A stretch of 33,872 nt of DNA, from the NCBI GenBank assembly GCA_028876395.1, contig JAGWRX010000150.1, positions 1 to 33,872 on the forward strand, written 5' to 3'. This stretch comes from Acidobacteriota bacterium (GTDB taxonomy: Bacteria; Acidobacteriota; Terriglobia; Terriglobales; Acidobacteriaceae). Under the pieces are notes generated by a model. That model was not told the origin of the DNA, ran no database searches, and worked only from the letters and a program-made list of their open reading frames with translations. Each line of letters opens with the position of its first letter. The first letter of the stretch is position 1. Positions 17,250 through 24,938 of this stretch are shown here, in pieces. Made by a program: the position numbers and the translations under genes.

Positions 17250-17254
17250 GAGGA

Positions 17255-18157
17255 GTGATACGCCGATTGCTTGCTTCCTCACTGCTCGCTGTTGTTGCGC
17301 TGGCTGGTTGCCGCCCTGGCCAGCAGGCCACAACCCAGGCTCCTGTCAGCCCGTCGTACAAGGTGTACAAACTACGCGGCAAGGTGATCTCGACCAACGC
17401 CGCCACGGGCGAGGTGACGCTGGACCACGAGGCCATCCCCGGCTTCATGGATGCCATGACCATGCCCTACAAGCTGAAGGATCCCAGCATCCTGGGCGAA
17501 CTGCACCCCGGCGACGTGATTACCGCCGACGTGCTCGTGTCGCAGGACGCGGATGCCGATGTACTGCTCGACCACATTGTCGTGGTTGCCCAGGGCAAGC
17601 TGGACTACAAGCCGACGGTCGTCTACCACGTTCCCGCTCCGGGGGACGCGGTGCCCGATTTCAAGCTGCACAATCAGGACGGGCGCATCATCCATCTGGG
17701 CCAGTTTCGCGGCAAGGCGCTGCTCATTACGTTCATCTACACGCGCTGCCCCCTGCCCAACTTCTGTCCGCTGGTGACGCACAACTTTGCGGTGATCGAC
17801 AAGCAGTTGGCCGCGAGCCCTGCTCTTTATGCAAAGACGCATCTGCTTTGCGTAAGCTTCGATCCTGACCACGACACCCCCGAGCGGTTGCGGGCATACG
17901 GCGCGGGCTATCTCGGCAGCAGTGACAAGAGGGCCTTTGCCCACTGGGATTTTGCTGTCCCGGAAAAGCCCGTGCTGGCCAAGATGGCGAAGTACTTTGA
18001 CGTGGGCATCACAGTCGGCGCGGATGACTCAATCATGCACACTCTTTCCACCACGCTCGTCGGGAGCGACGGCAAGGTGGTCCGCTTTTATCATGGCAAT
18101 GAATGGACGCCGGACCAGGTGTTGGCAGATGTGAAGCAGGCCGTCGCCGGCGCCTGA
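17255..18157 (+). CDS. CusF-like copper-binding domain fused to Sco1/SenC thioredoxin-fold lipoprotein
   Basis: A 300-residue exported lipoprotein. The signal peptide MIRRLLASSLLAVVALAGC ends in an LAGC lipobox (Cys19). Residues about 35-110 form a CusF-like domain (GKVISTNAATGEVTLDHEAIPGFMDAMTMPYKL) with the His/Met ligands of periplasmic Cu/Ag carriers. Residues about 125-300 are a Sco1/SenC domain. FIYTRCPLPNFCPL holds the copper/redox cysteines, here CPLPNFC rather than the common CxxxC. SFDPDHDTP and MHTLSTTLVGSDG carry the usual Asp and distal His. Sco proteins deliver copper to the CuA site of cytochrome oxidase or reduce its cysteines, so copper delivery at the membrane is inferred. 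No oxidase genes are nearby. It starts an isolated gene, with pfkB 48 nt downstream. Confidence 0.88.
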   Translation: MIRRLLASSLLAVVALAGCRPGQQATTQAPVSPSYKVYKLRGKVISTNAATGEVTLDHEAIPGFMDAMTMPYKLKDPSILGELHPGDVITADVLVSQDADADVLLDHIVVVAQGKLDYKPTVVYHVPAPGDAVPDFKLHNQDGRIIHLGQFRGKALLITFIYTRCPLPNFCPLVTHNFAVIDKQLAASPALYAKTHLLCVSFDPDHDTPERLRAYGAGYLGSSDKRAFAHWDFAVPEKPVLAKMAKYFDVGITVGADDSIMHTLSTTLVGSDGKVVRFYHGNEWTPDQVLADVKQAVAGA

Positions 18158-18205
18158 CCGCAGAGTGAGCACAACTTTTTCGAGAGAGACTGGAGTGAAT
18201 AGACA

Positions 18206-19288
18206 ATGAGTTCTGGGTTGAATATCCGTGAAGATGCCGAGCTGGACTTTCTTTCACTGGGCGCGCTGGTCCACCGGCTCGACCCCGGCATCATTCCTTT
18301 TCGCAAGGCGAATACGTGCCAGATCCACGTCAGCGGCGGCGAGTTCAATGTAGCGGCCAACCTGGCCGATTGTTTCGGGCTGAAGACGGCCATCGTCAGC
18401 GCCATGTCCGACTATCCCATCGGCGACCTCATTGCCGAGCGCGTGCGCGCCATGGGCGTGCGGGCTTTTTACAAGCGCTTCAAGCATGACGGCGTGACCG
18501 GCCCCAACATGGCCAGCGTGTACAGCGACCGGGGCCACGGCCTGCGCGCGCCTGTGGTCTTCTACAACCGGGCCAATGAGGCCGCGGCGCTTCTGAAGCC
18601 GGGCGACTTCGACTGGAAGGCAATCTTCGCGGGCGGCGTTCGATGGGTGCATAGCGGCGGCATCTTTGCGGCGCTCTCGCCGACCACGGCAGAGTTGGCG
18701 GCGGAGATGATGAAGGCCGCCAAAGCAGCCGGCGCTGTGACTTCGTTCGATCTGAATTTCCGCGAAAAGCTGTGGAAGATTCACGGAGGCAACCAGCGCG
18801 CCGTCGAAACAATCGGCAGGATTGTTGAAAACGTGGATGTGCTGGTGGGCAATGAAGAGGACCTGCAGAAGGGGCTCGGCATTCCCGGCCCCGAGGTTGC
18901 GGCCAAATCCAAGCTGGACCCCAGCGTCTTCTTCGGCATGATGGAGAATGTCACCAAAAAACTCCCGCACGTGAAAGTGGTGGCCACCACGCTGCGCGAA
19001 GTCCACTCCACCAACCGCCATAGCTGGAGCGCGGTTGCATGGATCAACGGCAAGACCTACACGGCGCCTACGGCCGAGCTGGAGGTGCTGGATCGCGTTG
19101 GAGGCGGCGACGGATTTGCCGCGGGCTTTTTCTATGGCCTGCTCACCGGCGAGGAGCCGGAGCAGGCCCTCAAGCTGGGCTGGGCGCACGGGGCGCTGCT
19201 GACCACCTTCCCGGGCGACACGACCATGGCCACCGTGGATGAGGTGCGAGCCTTTGCCCAGGGCGCTTCAGCGCGCATCCAGCGCTAG
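18206..19288 (+). CDS. PfkB-family carbohydrate kinase, probably 2-keto-3-deoxygluconate kinase
   Basis: A 360-residue ribokinase-fold kinase that phosphorylates a sugar or sugar acid with ATP in the cytoplasm. Seen: the substrate-side SGGEFNVAANLA motif near residue 44, the segment VVFYNRANEAAALLKPGDFDW followed by VRWVHSGGIFAALS, which resembles KDG kinases, and the anion-hole/catalytic motif DRVGGGDGFAAGF (variant of DTxGAGD) containing the base Asp. KDG kinase acts in the Entner-Doudoroff or uronate pathways. Another sugar, such as fructose, is possible. GGAG lies 10 nt before the ATG. An IclR regulator of the class that often controls KDG metabolism is 2.5 kb downstream. Confidence 0.85.
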   Translation: MSSGLNIREDAELDFLSLGALVHRLDPGIIPFRKANTCQIHVSGGEFNVAANLADCFGLKTAIVSAMSDYPIGDLIAERVRAMGVRAFYKRFKHDGVTGPNMASVYSDRGHGLRAPVVFYNRANEAAALLKPGDFDWKAIFAGGVRWVHSGGIFAALSPTTAELAAEMMKAAKAAGAVTSFDLNFREKLWKIHGGNQRAVETIGRIVENVDVLVGNEEDLQKGLGIPGPEVAAKSKLDPSVFFGMMENVTKKLPHVKVVATTLREVHSTNRHSWSAVAWINGKTYTAPTAELEVLDRVGGGDGFAAGFFYGLLTGEEPEQALKLGWAHGALLTTFPGDTTMATVDEVRAFAQGASARIQR

Positions 19289-19378
19289 CTGCGCTCTCGC
19301 TTCAGCCCGCAATCACTCAGTGCCGGGAGCATTTTGATGCAACTGTTATTCTGACCGTGCATCAAAGAGAGGTCGCAT

Positions 19379-19759
19379 ATGGCGAAAATCACACTGTTGT
19401 TTGCGGTTCTTCTTATCGTGCTGGGACTGGCCGGCTATTTCGGCACGGGCAGCCAGCACCCCACCGCGCTGATTCCGACGTGGTTCGGAGTGGCGCTGGG
19501 CATCTTTGGCATGCTGGCCATGAGCCCCAGCGAGGCGCGGCGCAAGCTGTTCATGCACGTCAACGTCACCATTGGCGCAGTGGGCTTTCTCGGCGCCCTC
19601 ATCGAAGCACTGCGAGGCTACGGGGCCGCGCGCAGCCAGGGTGTTGACCCGGACATGATTGCGATGGGCTCCAAACTCACCATGGCCGGCCTGCTGCTGT
19701 TCTACGTTCTGCTCTGCGTGCGCTCGTTCATCGATGCGCGACGCACCGGCAAGGTTTAA
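19379..19759 (+). CDS. Small membrane protein of unknown function
   Basis: A 126-residue protein with four predicted membrane segments (about 4-23, 29-47, 57-76, 96-114). Short loops include MSPSEARRKLFMHVN, and the C-terminus is basic (DARRTGKV). It starts at ATG 19379 behind a good AAGAGAGG. The next gene, an ABC exporter, begins only 3 nt after its stop, so the two are very likely co-translated and may work together. I do not recognise the family. The antisense strand is also open here, but that frame has no membrane or domain character and is a shadow. Confidence 0.75.
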   Translation: MAKITLLFAVLLIVLGLAGYFGTGSQHPTALIPTWFGVALGIFGMLAMSPSEARRKLFMHVNVTIGAVGFLGALIEALRGYGAARSQGVDPDMIAMGSKLTMAGLLLFYVLLCVRSFIDARRTGKV

Positions 19760-19762
19760 CGC

Positions 19763-21649
19763 ATGGGCGGGCTGCGCGGCGGCGGATTGGGCATGGGCAT
19801 GCACGCGGAGCGCTCTGCCCGCAGCGGCGCGCGCGCTCGCCAGGCCGATCTGCCCAAGCGCAAGACCAGCCTGAAGAAGCAGTGGCCGCAGATCTGGGCG
19901 CTGGTCGCTCCCCGCAAATGGCTGCTGGTCGCCGGGCTGGGCCTGATGATCGTCAACCGCATCGCGGGCCTTGTGTTGCCCTATACGGCCAAACCCCTGC
20001 TGGACACGGTGCTTTCTCCGCTGCACCCGCGGCCTGAGTTGCTGCCCAGGATCATCGCGCTGGTGTTCACGGCCATGGTGGTGCAGGCCCTCACTTCCTT
20101 CTCGCTCACGCAACTGCTTTCCAAGGCCGGCCAGCGGCTCATCGCAGAGATGCGCCGCCAGGTGCAGAAGCATGTTGGCCTGCTGTCCGTGGCCTACTAC
20201 GATGAGAATCGCACCGGCACGCTGGTGGCGCGCATCATGTCTGATGTTGAGGGCGTGCGCAATCTTGTCGGCACCGGGCTGGTGGAGTTCCTGGGCGGAA
20301 TGCTCACCGCCGTGCTGGCATTCATCTATCTGCTGCATCGCAGCGTGACCGTGACGCTGACCGTGTTTGCCGTGGTGGGCGCGTTTGTCTTCGTGCTGCA
20401 ATACGGCTTCAAGGTCATTCGCCCCATCTTTCGTGAACGGTCCAAGATCAACGCCGAGGTCACCGGCCGCCTCACGGAGTCGCTGGGCGGCGTGCGCGTC
20501 ATCAAGGGCTACCATGCCGAGGAGCGCGAGCACGCGGTCTTCTCAGGCGGCGTGGACCGGCTGCTGGCCAATGTGATGAAGTCGCTGACCATGACCAGCC
20601 TGCTTGGCTCGGCCTCAACCACCGTGCTCGGGCTCGTCTCCGCGCTGGTGATGTGGATGGGCGGACACAGCGTGCTCAATCACACATGGACCGTCGGCGA
20701 CTACTTCAGCTACAACATGTTTCTCGCCTTCATGATTGCGCCGGTCTTCCAGATCGTGAACATCGGCACGCAATTAACTGAAGCCTTTGCCGGCCTGGAC
20801 CGCACCAGCGAAATCATGGCCGAGCTGGAAGAAAATCGGGAGCCGGGCCGCACCACCCAGATGCCGCCCATCCAGGGCACGGTGCGCTTTGAGGATGTTG
20901 AATTTGCCTATGAGCCCGACAAGCCAGTCCTGCACGGCGTCAGCTTCCTGGCCGAGCCGGGCACGGTCACGGCGCTCGTCGGGTCTTCCGGCTCAGGCAA
21001 GTCCACCATCATCAGCCTGTTGTGCGCATTCCACACTCCGTCAACGGGCCGCGTGCTGGTGGACGGCGTGGACCTGGCCAAAGTGGATCTGAACACGTTT
21101 CGCTCGCAACTGGGCGTGGTGCTGCAGGACTCATTCCTCTTCGATGGGTCGATCCGCGAAAACATCTTATTCTCGCGCCCTGGCGCCACGGAGGAGCAGT
21201 TCCTCTTCGCCTGCCGCACGGCCCGCGTGGACGAATTTGCCGAGCGCTTTCCCGACGCCTATGACACGATCGTGGGCGAGCGCGGCGTCAAACTCTCCGG
21301 CGGCCAGCGCCAGCGGCTTTCCATTGCGCGCGCGCTGCTGGCTGAGCCGCGCATCCTTATCCTCGACGAGGCCACCAGTTCGCTGGATTCCGAGTCTGAG
21401 GCCATGATTCAAGCCGGGCTGAACCAGCTGATGCAGGGACGCACAACGTTTGTCATCGCCCACCGCCTCTCCACCATTCGCCGCGCCGACCAGATTCTGG
21501 TTGTGGAAGGCGGACGCATCGTCGAGCGCGGCAACCATGCCGAATTGTTCGCCCTGGGAGGCCGCTACTACGACCTCTACACGCGCCAGCACGGCCTTGA
21601 GGCCAATCTCTTCCTCGCTCCCGGCGAGGGCGACGTGGTCCCGGTCTAA
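19763..21649 (+). CDS. MsbA/LmrA-type ABC exporter (fused membrane and ATPase domains)
   Basis: A 628-residue half-transporter that would act as a homodimer in the inner membrane to export lipid, peptide or drug-like substrates. After a basic Gly-rich tail (1-45) come six predicted membrane helices (about 50-345). The ATPase follows: Walker A GSSGSGKST (about 413-421), Q-loop VVLQDSFLFDGSIRENILF, signature LSGGQRQRLSIARALL, Walker B ILILDEATSSLD, and H-loop IAHRLSTIRRADQI. The EAT glutamate of an active ATPase is present. In lipid-A-making bacteria this is often MsbA, but sequence alone does not fix the substrate. It is coupled to the small membrane protein upstream. Confidence 0.9.
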   Translation: MGGLRGGGLGMGMHAERSARSGARARQADLPKRKTSLKKQWPQIWALVAPRKWLLVAGLGLMIVNRIAGLVLPYTAKPLLDTVLSPLHPRPELLPRIIALVFTAMVVQALTSFSLTQLLSKAGQRLIAEMRRQVQKHVGLLSVAYYDENRTGTLVARIMSDVEGVRNLVGTGLVEFLGGMLTAVLAFIYLLHRSVTVTLTVFAVVGAFVFVLQYGFKVIRPIFRERSKINAEVTGRLTESLGGVRVIKGYHAEEREHAVFSGGVDRLLANVMKSLTMTSLLGSASTTVLGLVSALVMWMGGHSVLNHTWTVGDYFSYNMFLAFMIAPVFQIVNIGTQLTEAFAGLDRTSEIMAELEENREPGRTTQMPPIQGTVRFEDVEFAYEPDKPVLHGVSFLAEPGTVTALVGSSGSGKSTIISLLCAFHTPSTGRVLVDGVDLAKVDLNTFRSQLGVVLQDSFLFDGSIRENILFSRPGATEEQFLFACRTARVDEFAERFPDAYDTIVGERGVKLSGGQRQRLSIARALLAEPRILILDEATSSLDSESEAMIQAGLNQLMQGRTTFVIAHRLSTIRRADQILVVEGGRIVERGNHAELFALGGRYYDLYTRQHGLEANLFLAPGEGDVVPV

Positions 21650-21762
21650 GGGACACAGCGGCACCCGCAGCTTTCAGCTTCGCGCAGTTTCAAGTTTCCG
21701 GAAGCGCTCCCGTTGCGCAATCTGCAATTCCATCTCACTCGAAGAATCCTTCGTCTCATCCC

Positions 21763-21791
21763 TTGACGCCGGTTTCATATCCTGAGAAACT
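21763..21791 (+). promoter_or_regulatory. Promoter and candidate operator of the IclR-family gene
   Basis: TTGACG (21763-21768) and GAAACT (21786-21791) are separated by 17 bp, giving a usable -35/-10 pair. GTTTC (21772-21776) and GAAAC (21786-21790) are perfect inverted repeats around 9 nt and overlap the -10. This is the shape of a KdgR/IclR-type site (TTTCA...TGAAA-like), so negative autoregulation is plausible. The rest of the 177-nt gap 21650-21826 shows nothing further. Confidence 0.42.
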
Positions 21792-21826
21792 GTCTCTGCA
21801 ATCAATTAGCGGCATAAAGGACCACT

Positions 21827-22639
21827 ATGCGAGACGGATCTCCGCAAGGCATCTACAAAGTTCAGGCTCTGGACCGGGCGTTTGCTGTGCTGGATCTGCT
21901 CGGCGAGAGTGATACGCCCCTGGGTTTGGCGCAGGTCGCGTCGTCGCTGCAACTGCACAAGAGCACCGCGCACCGCTTTCTGATGGTGCTGGAGCGGCAC
22001 CGCATGGTGGAGCGCACCACCAGCGGCAAGTTCCGCCTGGGCCTCCGGCTCTTCGATTTCGGCAATCGCGCCATCGAGCAGTACGACCTGCGCGAACGCG
22101 CGCAGCCTCATCTCCGCCGCCTTGTCGCTGAGACGGAGGAGACGGCGCACCTCTGTATTCTGGAGGGCGCGCACGTGATCTACATCGACAAGATTGAGCC
22201 GGCCCGCTCGGTACGCATGATTACCCGCATCGGCTCCAGTAACCCGGTTCACTGCACGTCGGTGGGCAAGGCGATGCTGGCGTTTCTGCCTGAAGACCGC
22301 CTGACGGAAATCCTCCGCCGCACCCGCTTCGAGCGCTTTACGCATCGCACGATCGCCACGCCGGAGGCACTGCGCGTGGAAATCGAAAAGACGCGCCGCC
22401 GGGGCTATGCCGTGGACGATGAAGAACTGGAAGAAGGCCTGCGCTGCATCGCAGTGCCGCTGCTGGACGCACAGCGCCAGCCCGTGGCCGCGGTCAGCGT
22501 CTCCGGACCATCCTTCCGCGTGACAGCGCACAAACTGCCCTCCATCGCCAATCATCTGCTCCACTGCGTGAGGGGCATCTCGATGGATATGGGCTTCAGT
22601 TCGGCCAACCGCGGGCATCGTCCGGCCTGGACAGCCTGA
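21827..22639 (+). CDS. IclR-family transcriptional regulator
   Basis: A 270-residue regulator. An N-terminal winged helix-turn-helix (about 9-70: VQALDRAFAVLDLLGE..LGLAQVASSLQLHKSTAHRFLMVLERHRMVER) is followed by the IclR effector domain (about 85-255). The latter shows the family motifs LRRLVAETEETAHLCILEGAHVIYIDKIE, GSSNPVHCTSVGKAMLAFLP and GYAVDDEELEEGLRCIAVPLLD. Members control uptake or breakdown of acids such as KDG, glyoxylate or aromatics. The nearby PfkB kinase suggests sugar-acid control, but it lies 2.5 kb upstream across two other genes. AAAGGA is 5 nt before the ATG. The gene converges on gpsA with 18 nt between them. Confidence 0.93.
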   Translation: MRDGSPQGIYKVQALDRAFAVLDLLGESDTPLGLAQVASSLQLHKSTAHRFLMVLERHRMVERTTSGKFRLGLRLFDFGNRAIEQYDLRERAQPHLRRLVAETEETAHLCILEGAHVIYIDKIEPARSVRMITRIGSSNPVHCTSVGKAMLAFLPEDRLTEILRRTRFERFTHRTIATPEALRVEIEKTRRRGYAVDDEELEEGLRCIAVPLLDAQRQPVAAVSVSGPSFRVTAHKLPSIANHLLHCVRGISMDMGFSSANRGHRPAWTA

Positions 22640-22657
22640 AGCTGTAACCGCACGTTG

Positions 22658-23665
22658 CTAGTGCTCGTCCCTGCCGGGGCGGAGCATCAAATCCTTGATG
22701 GCTTCGCGGGGGTCTTTGCCTTCATCCAGGATCAGTTCCATCTGCTCAGTGATGGGCATCTCGATGCCGTGCTTGCGGGCCAACCCGAGCGCGGCGCGCG
22801 TGGTACGCACGCCCTCTGCCACCTTGCCACCCAGACTTTCCAGAATTTCAGGCAATTTGCGGCCGTGGCCCAGCTCCTGGCCAACGGTGCGGTTGCGGCT
22901 GAGTGAGCCTGTACAGGTGAGCACCAGGTCGCCTACGCCGGAGAGGCCGGCGAGCGTTTCGCGGCGGCCGCCGCAGGCGACGGCCAGGCGGGTGATTTCG
23001 GCAATGCCCCGGGTGATGAGTCCGGCGGCGGAGTTGTAGCCCAAGCCAACCCCGGCGGCCACTCCGGCGGCGATGGCGATTACATTCTTGAGCGCACCGC
23101 CCAGTTCCACGCCGATTACGTCCGTGGACGTATAGAGGCGAAGCGCCTCGGACGAGAATTCCTTTTGAACGCGGGCGGCGATGGCCGGGTCATTGAAGGC
23201 CACGGTGACGGCTGTGGGCTGGCCTTGCGCCACTTCCAGGGCAAAACTGGGGCCGCTGAAGGCGCCGATGGGCAGCGACAGGTCTTTGGCTGCAAGGCTT
23301 TCAGCAATGACTTCGGTCATGCGCAGAAAGGTGCGGTCTTCAATGCCCTTGGTGAGACTGACGATGATCTGCCCTTCATGCAGGTGCGGGGCCAGGCGCG
23401 CGAAGGTGGAGCGCAGGAACTCGGAGGGCACGACGGAGACGATGATTTCGGCGTCTCTGACGGCTGCGTCGTCGCCGGTGAGAGCGATATCCGGCGGCAG
23501 CGGGAAGCCGGGGAGGAACTGCGTGTTTTCGCCGGCGTCGAGGATTTCGCGGGCCATCGCAGGAGTGTGTGCCCAGAGCGTGAGCTGATGGCCGCCGCGG
23601 CGGTGGAGCGAAAGGGCGATGGCGGTTCCCCAGGCCCCGCAACCAAGAATGACAATACGGCTCAT
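22658..23665 (-). CDS. gpsA: Glycerol-3-phosphate dehydrogenase [NAD(P)+]
   Basis: Reduces dihydroxyacetone phosphate to sn-glycerol 3-phosphate, the backbone for phospholipids. The 335-residue product has the N-terminal GxGxxG loop (ILGCGAWGTAIA), VSVVPSEFLR, SLTKGIE, the GAFSGPSFALEVAQGQPTAV segment and the catalytic lysine in GGALKNVIAIAAGVAAGVGLG. Further downstream are GLSGVGDLVLTCTGSLSRNR and EGVRTT. Its ATG overlaps the plsY stop by 4 bases, so the two are coupled. PlsY uses the product of GpsA, which makes the pairing functional. Confidence 0.97.
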   Translation of the reverse strand: MSRIVILGCGAWGTAIALSLHRRGGHQLTLWAHTPAMAREILDAGENTQFLPGFPLPPDIALTGDDAAVRDAEIIVSVVPSEFLRSTFARLAPHLHEGQIIVSLTKGIEDRTFLRMTEVIAESLAAKDLSLPIGAFSGPSFALEVAQGQPTAVTVAFNDPAIAARVQKEFSSEALRLYTSTDVIGVELGGALKNVIAIAAGVAAGVGLGYNSAAGLITRGIAEITRLAVACGGRRETLAGLSGVGDLVLTCTGSLSRNRTVGQELGHGRKLPEILESLGGKVAEGVRTTRAALGLARKHGIEMPITEQMELILDEGKDPREAIKDLMLRPGRDEH

Positions 23666-24294
23666 GCTGTTTTCCTTTGGCCGAAGCGGCTTTCAGTGCC
23701 GGAGAGCAGGCGGCGCATGTTCTGGTGGTGCTTGAGGATGACGAGGAGCGCCACGATGACCTGCACAGCGATGAAAAAGGCGGGCCGGTCGCCCTTGACC
23801 AGGAACCAGGCGAAGACGGGGAAGCTGGCCGAGCCAAGAATGGAAGCGAGCGACACATAGCGGCTGAGCGCCAGAACGATGGCGAAGACAGTGATGGCCG
23901 CGAGCGCGGCAGAGGGCGCGGCGACCAGAAAGACTCCAAAGCCGGTGGCGACGCCCTTGCCGCCGTGAAAACCGAGCCAGACGGGCAGCATGTGTCCGAG
24001 GACGGCGCAGAGGGCGGCGAGCGCTTCAAAGTTGCGCACCGGCGCGGACGGCACCAGCAGAGCGCCGAGCAGCGCTCCCAGCCAGACAGCGGCGCAGCCT
24101 TTGAGCATGTCGAGCAGGAAGGTGGCGGCGCCGAGGCCCTTTGCTCCGGAGCGGAGAACGTTGGTTGCTCCGATGTTGCCGCTGCCGATGGTGCGGATGT
24201 CCTGTTTGCGGAAGACGCGCATCAGCAGGTAGCCGGAGGGAATGGACCCAAGCAGATACGAGAGCGCTATAACAAGAAGACTTGCGAGGACCAT
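23662..24294 (-). CDS. plsY: Acyl-phosphate:glycerol-3-phosphate acyltransferase PlsY
   Basis: An integral membrane enzyme that transfers an acyl group from acyl phosphate to glycerol 3-phosphate, giving lysophosphatidate. From ATG 24294 it has 210 residues, the usual size, and about five membrane helices. The conserved motifs are GSIPSGYLL, GSGNIGATNVLR and the LPVWLGFHGGKGVATGFGV loop. The frame continues upstream to 24465, but that part overlaps the divergent GYD gene's leader and looks non-coding. No Shine-Dalgarno is visible. TACACT lies 10 nt before the ATG, implying a leader of only a few bases. Confidence 0.95.
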   Translation of the reverse strand: MVLASLLVIALSYLLGSIPSGYLLMRVFRKQDIRTIGSGNIGATNVLRSGAKGLGAATFLLDMLKGCAAVWLGALLGALLVPSAPVRNFEALAALCAVLGHMLPVWLGFHGGKGVATGFGVFLVAAPSAALAAITVFAIVLALSRYVSLASILGSASFPVFAWFLVKGDRPAFFIAVQVIVALLVILKHHQNMRRLLSGTESRFGQRKTA

Positions 24295-24304
24295 GACGAG
24301 TGAG

Positions 24305-24310
24305 AGTGTA
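24305..24310 (-). promoter_or_regulatory. Candidate -10 box of plsY-gpsA
   Basis: TACACT on the minus strand, 10 nt before the plsY ATG, predicts a leader of about 3-4 nt. TTCTTG lies 17 bp upstream as a weak -35. The same hexamer, TACACT, stands before the Sco gene. Confidence 0.3.
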
Positions 24311-24468
24311 GCAGGTGAGGCGGGCAGCAAGAATAGCGCGGCTAAGTGGTTCCTGGCACGCAGCTTTCCGGTGCGAAATATTCTTGTGCTCCTCAACGAA
24401 TTTGGATGTAGACTTCTCGTCTCCCCCGGACCGAAAACATTGCAGATTCCTGTGAAAGGCGGCAATCC

Positions 24469-24801
24469 ATGTCGAGTTATCTCGTGCAGGCGTCATACAG
24501 CGTGGAAGCGCTGGCAGCGATGATGAAGAACCCGCAGGATCGCACGGAGCATATCCGCAAGACTGTGGAGAAGATCGGAGGGAAGTTAACCGGTCTCTGG
24601 CTTTCGTTTGGAGACTACGACATTATGGTGGTGATTGAGATGCCGGACCATGCAGGCGCCGCGGCCTTTGCCATCGCCATCGGCGCGGGAGGCGCCTGCC
24701 GCAGCGTGAAGACCACTCCGCTGCTGGGCGTGGACGAAGGCATTGCCGCGATGAAAAAAGCGGGAGCTTCGGGGTACAAGGCCGTCTCCGCGAAGAAGTA
24801 G
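24469..24801 (+). CDS. GYD-domain protein
   Basis: A 110-residue protein matching the small ferredoxin-like GYD family (PF08734). It has YLVQASYSVEALAAMMKNPQDR, then GGKLTGLWLSFGDYDIMVVIEMPD with the family's G/D-Y-D turn, then AAAFAIAIGAGGACRSVKTTPLL, and a short basic tail. Its biochemical role is not established; members are soluble, probably oligomeric proteins. AAGGCGG precedes the ATG by about 6 nt. It is divergent from plsY (174 nt apart) and converges on the membrane protein at 24939. The 137-nt gap between the two stops holds a 12-bp palindrome CCTTGCGCAAGG (24841-24852) and a T5 run near 24870, but no clear terminator. Confidence 0.85.
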   Translation: MSSYLVQASYSVEALAAMMKNPQDRTEHIRKTVEKIGGKLTGLWLSFGDYDIMVVIEMPDHAGAAAFAIAIGAGGACRSVKTTPLLGVDEGIAAMKKAGASGYKAVSAKK

Positions 24802-24938
24802 GGAAGCCGGTTGCAGGCGACGGGGCGCTGATGGAGCGCACCTTGCGCAAGGGGCGAGAGGCGCTGTGTTTTTATACTCGTGCTGGATGTTTGCCGAAGC
24901 GACCATCCAATAGGTGGACGTGCGCTTCGCCGGCTGAA

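Noticed and set aside
18254..19189. A 311-codon frame antisense to the PfkB kinase
   Set aside because: No domain and typical shadow composition; the sense strand has a full kinase.
19346..20533. A 395-codon open frame antisense to the small membrane protein and ABC exporter
   Set aside because: Low-complexity His/Gln/Ala-rich product typical of a shadow frame; the sense frames have membrane helices and ABC motifs.
24470..24526. A possible coding overlap from the plus-strand GYD gene into the leader of plsY (open frame upstream of 24294)
   Set aside because: PlsY homology begins at the ATG at 24294; the upstream codons show no conserved features.
24841..24880. Palindrome CCTTGCGCAAGG plus a T5 run and TATACT between the GYD and membrane genes
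   Set aside because: The palindrome leaves no loop and the T-run is about 16 nt away, so it is not a convincing terminator. TATACT precedes no supported gene.
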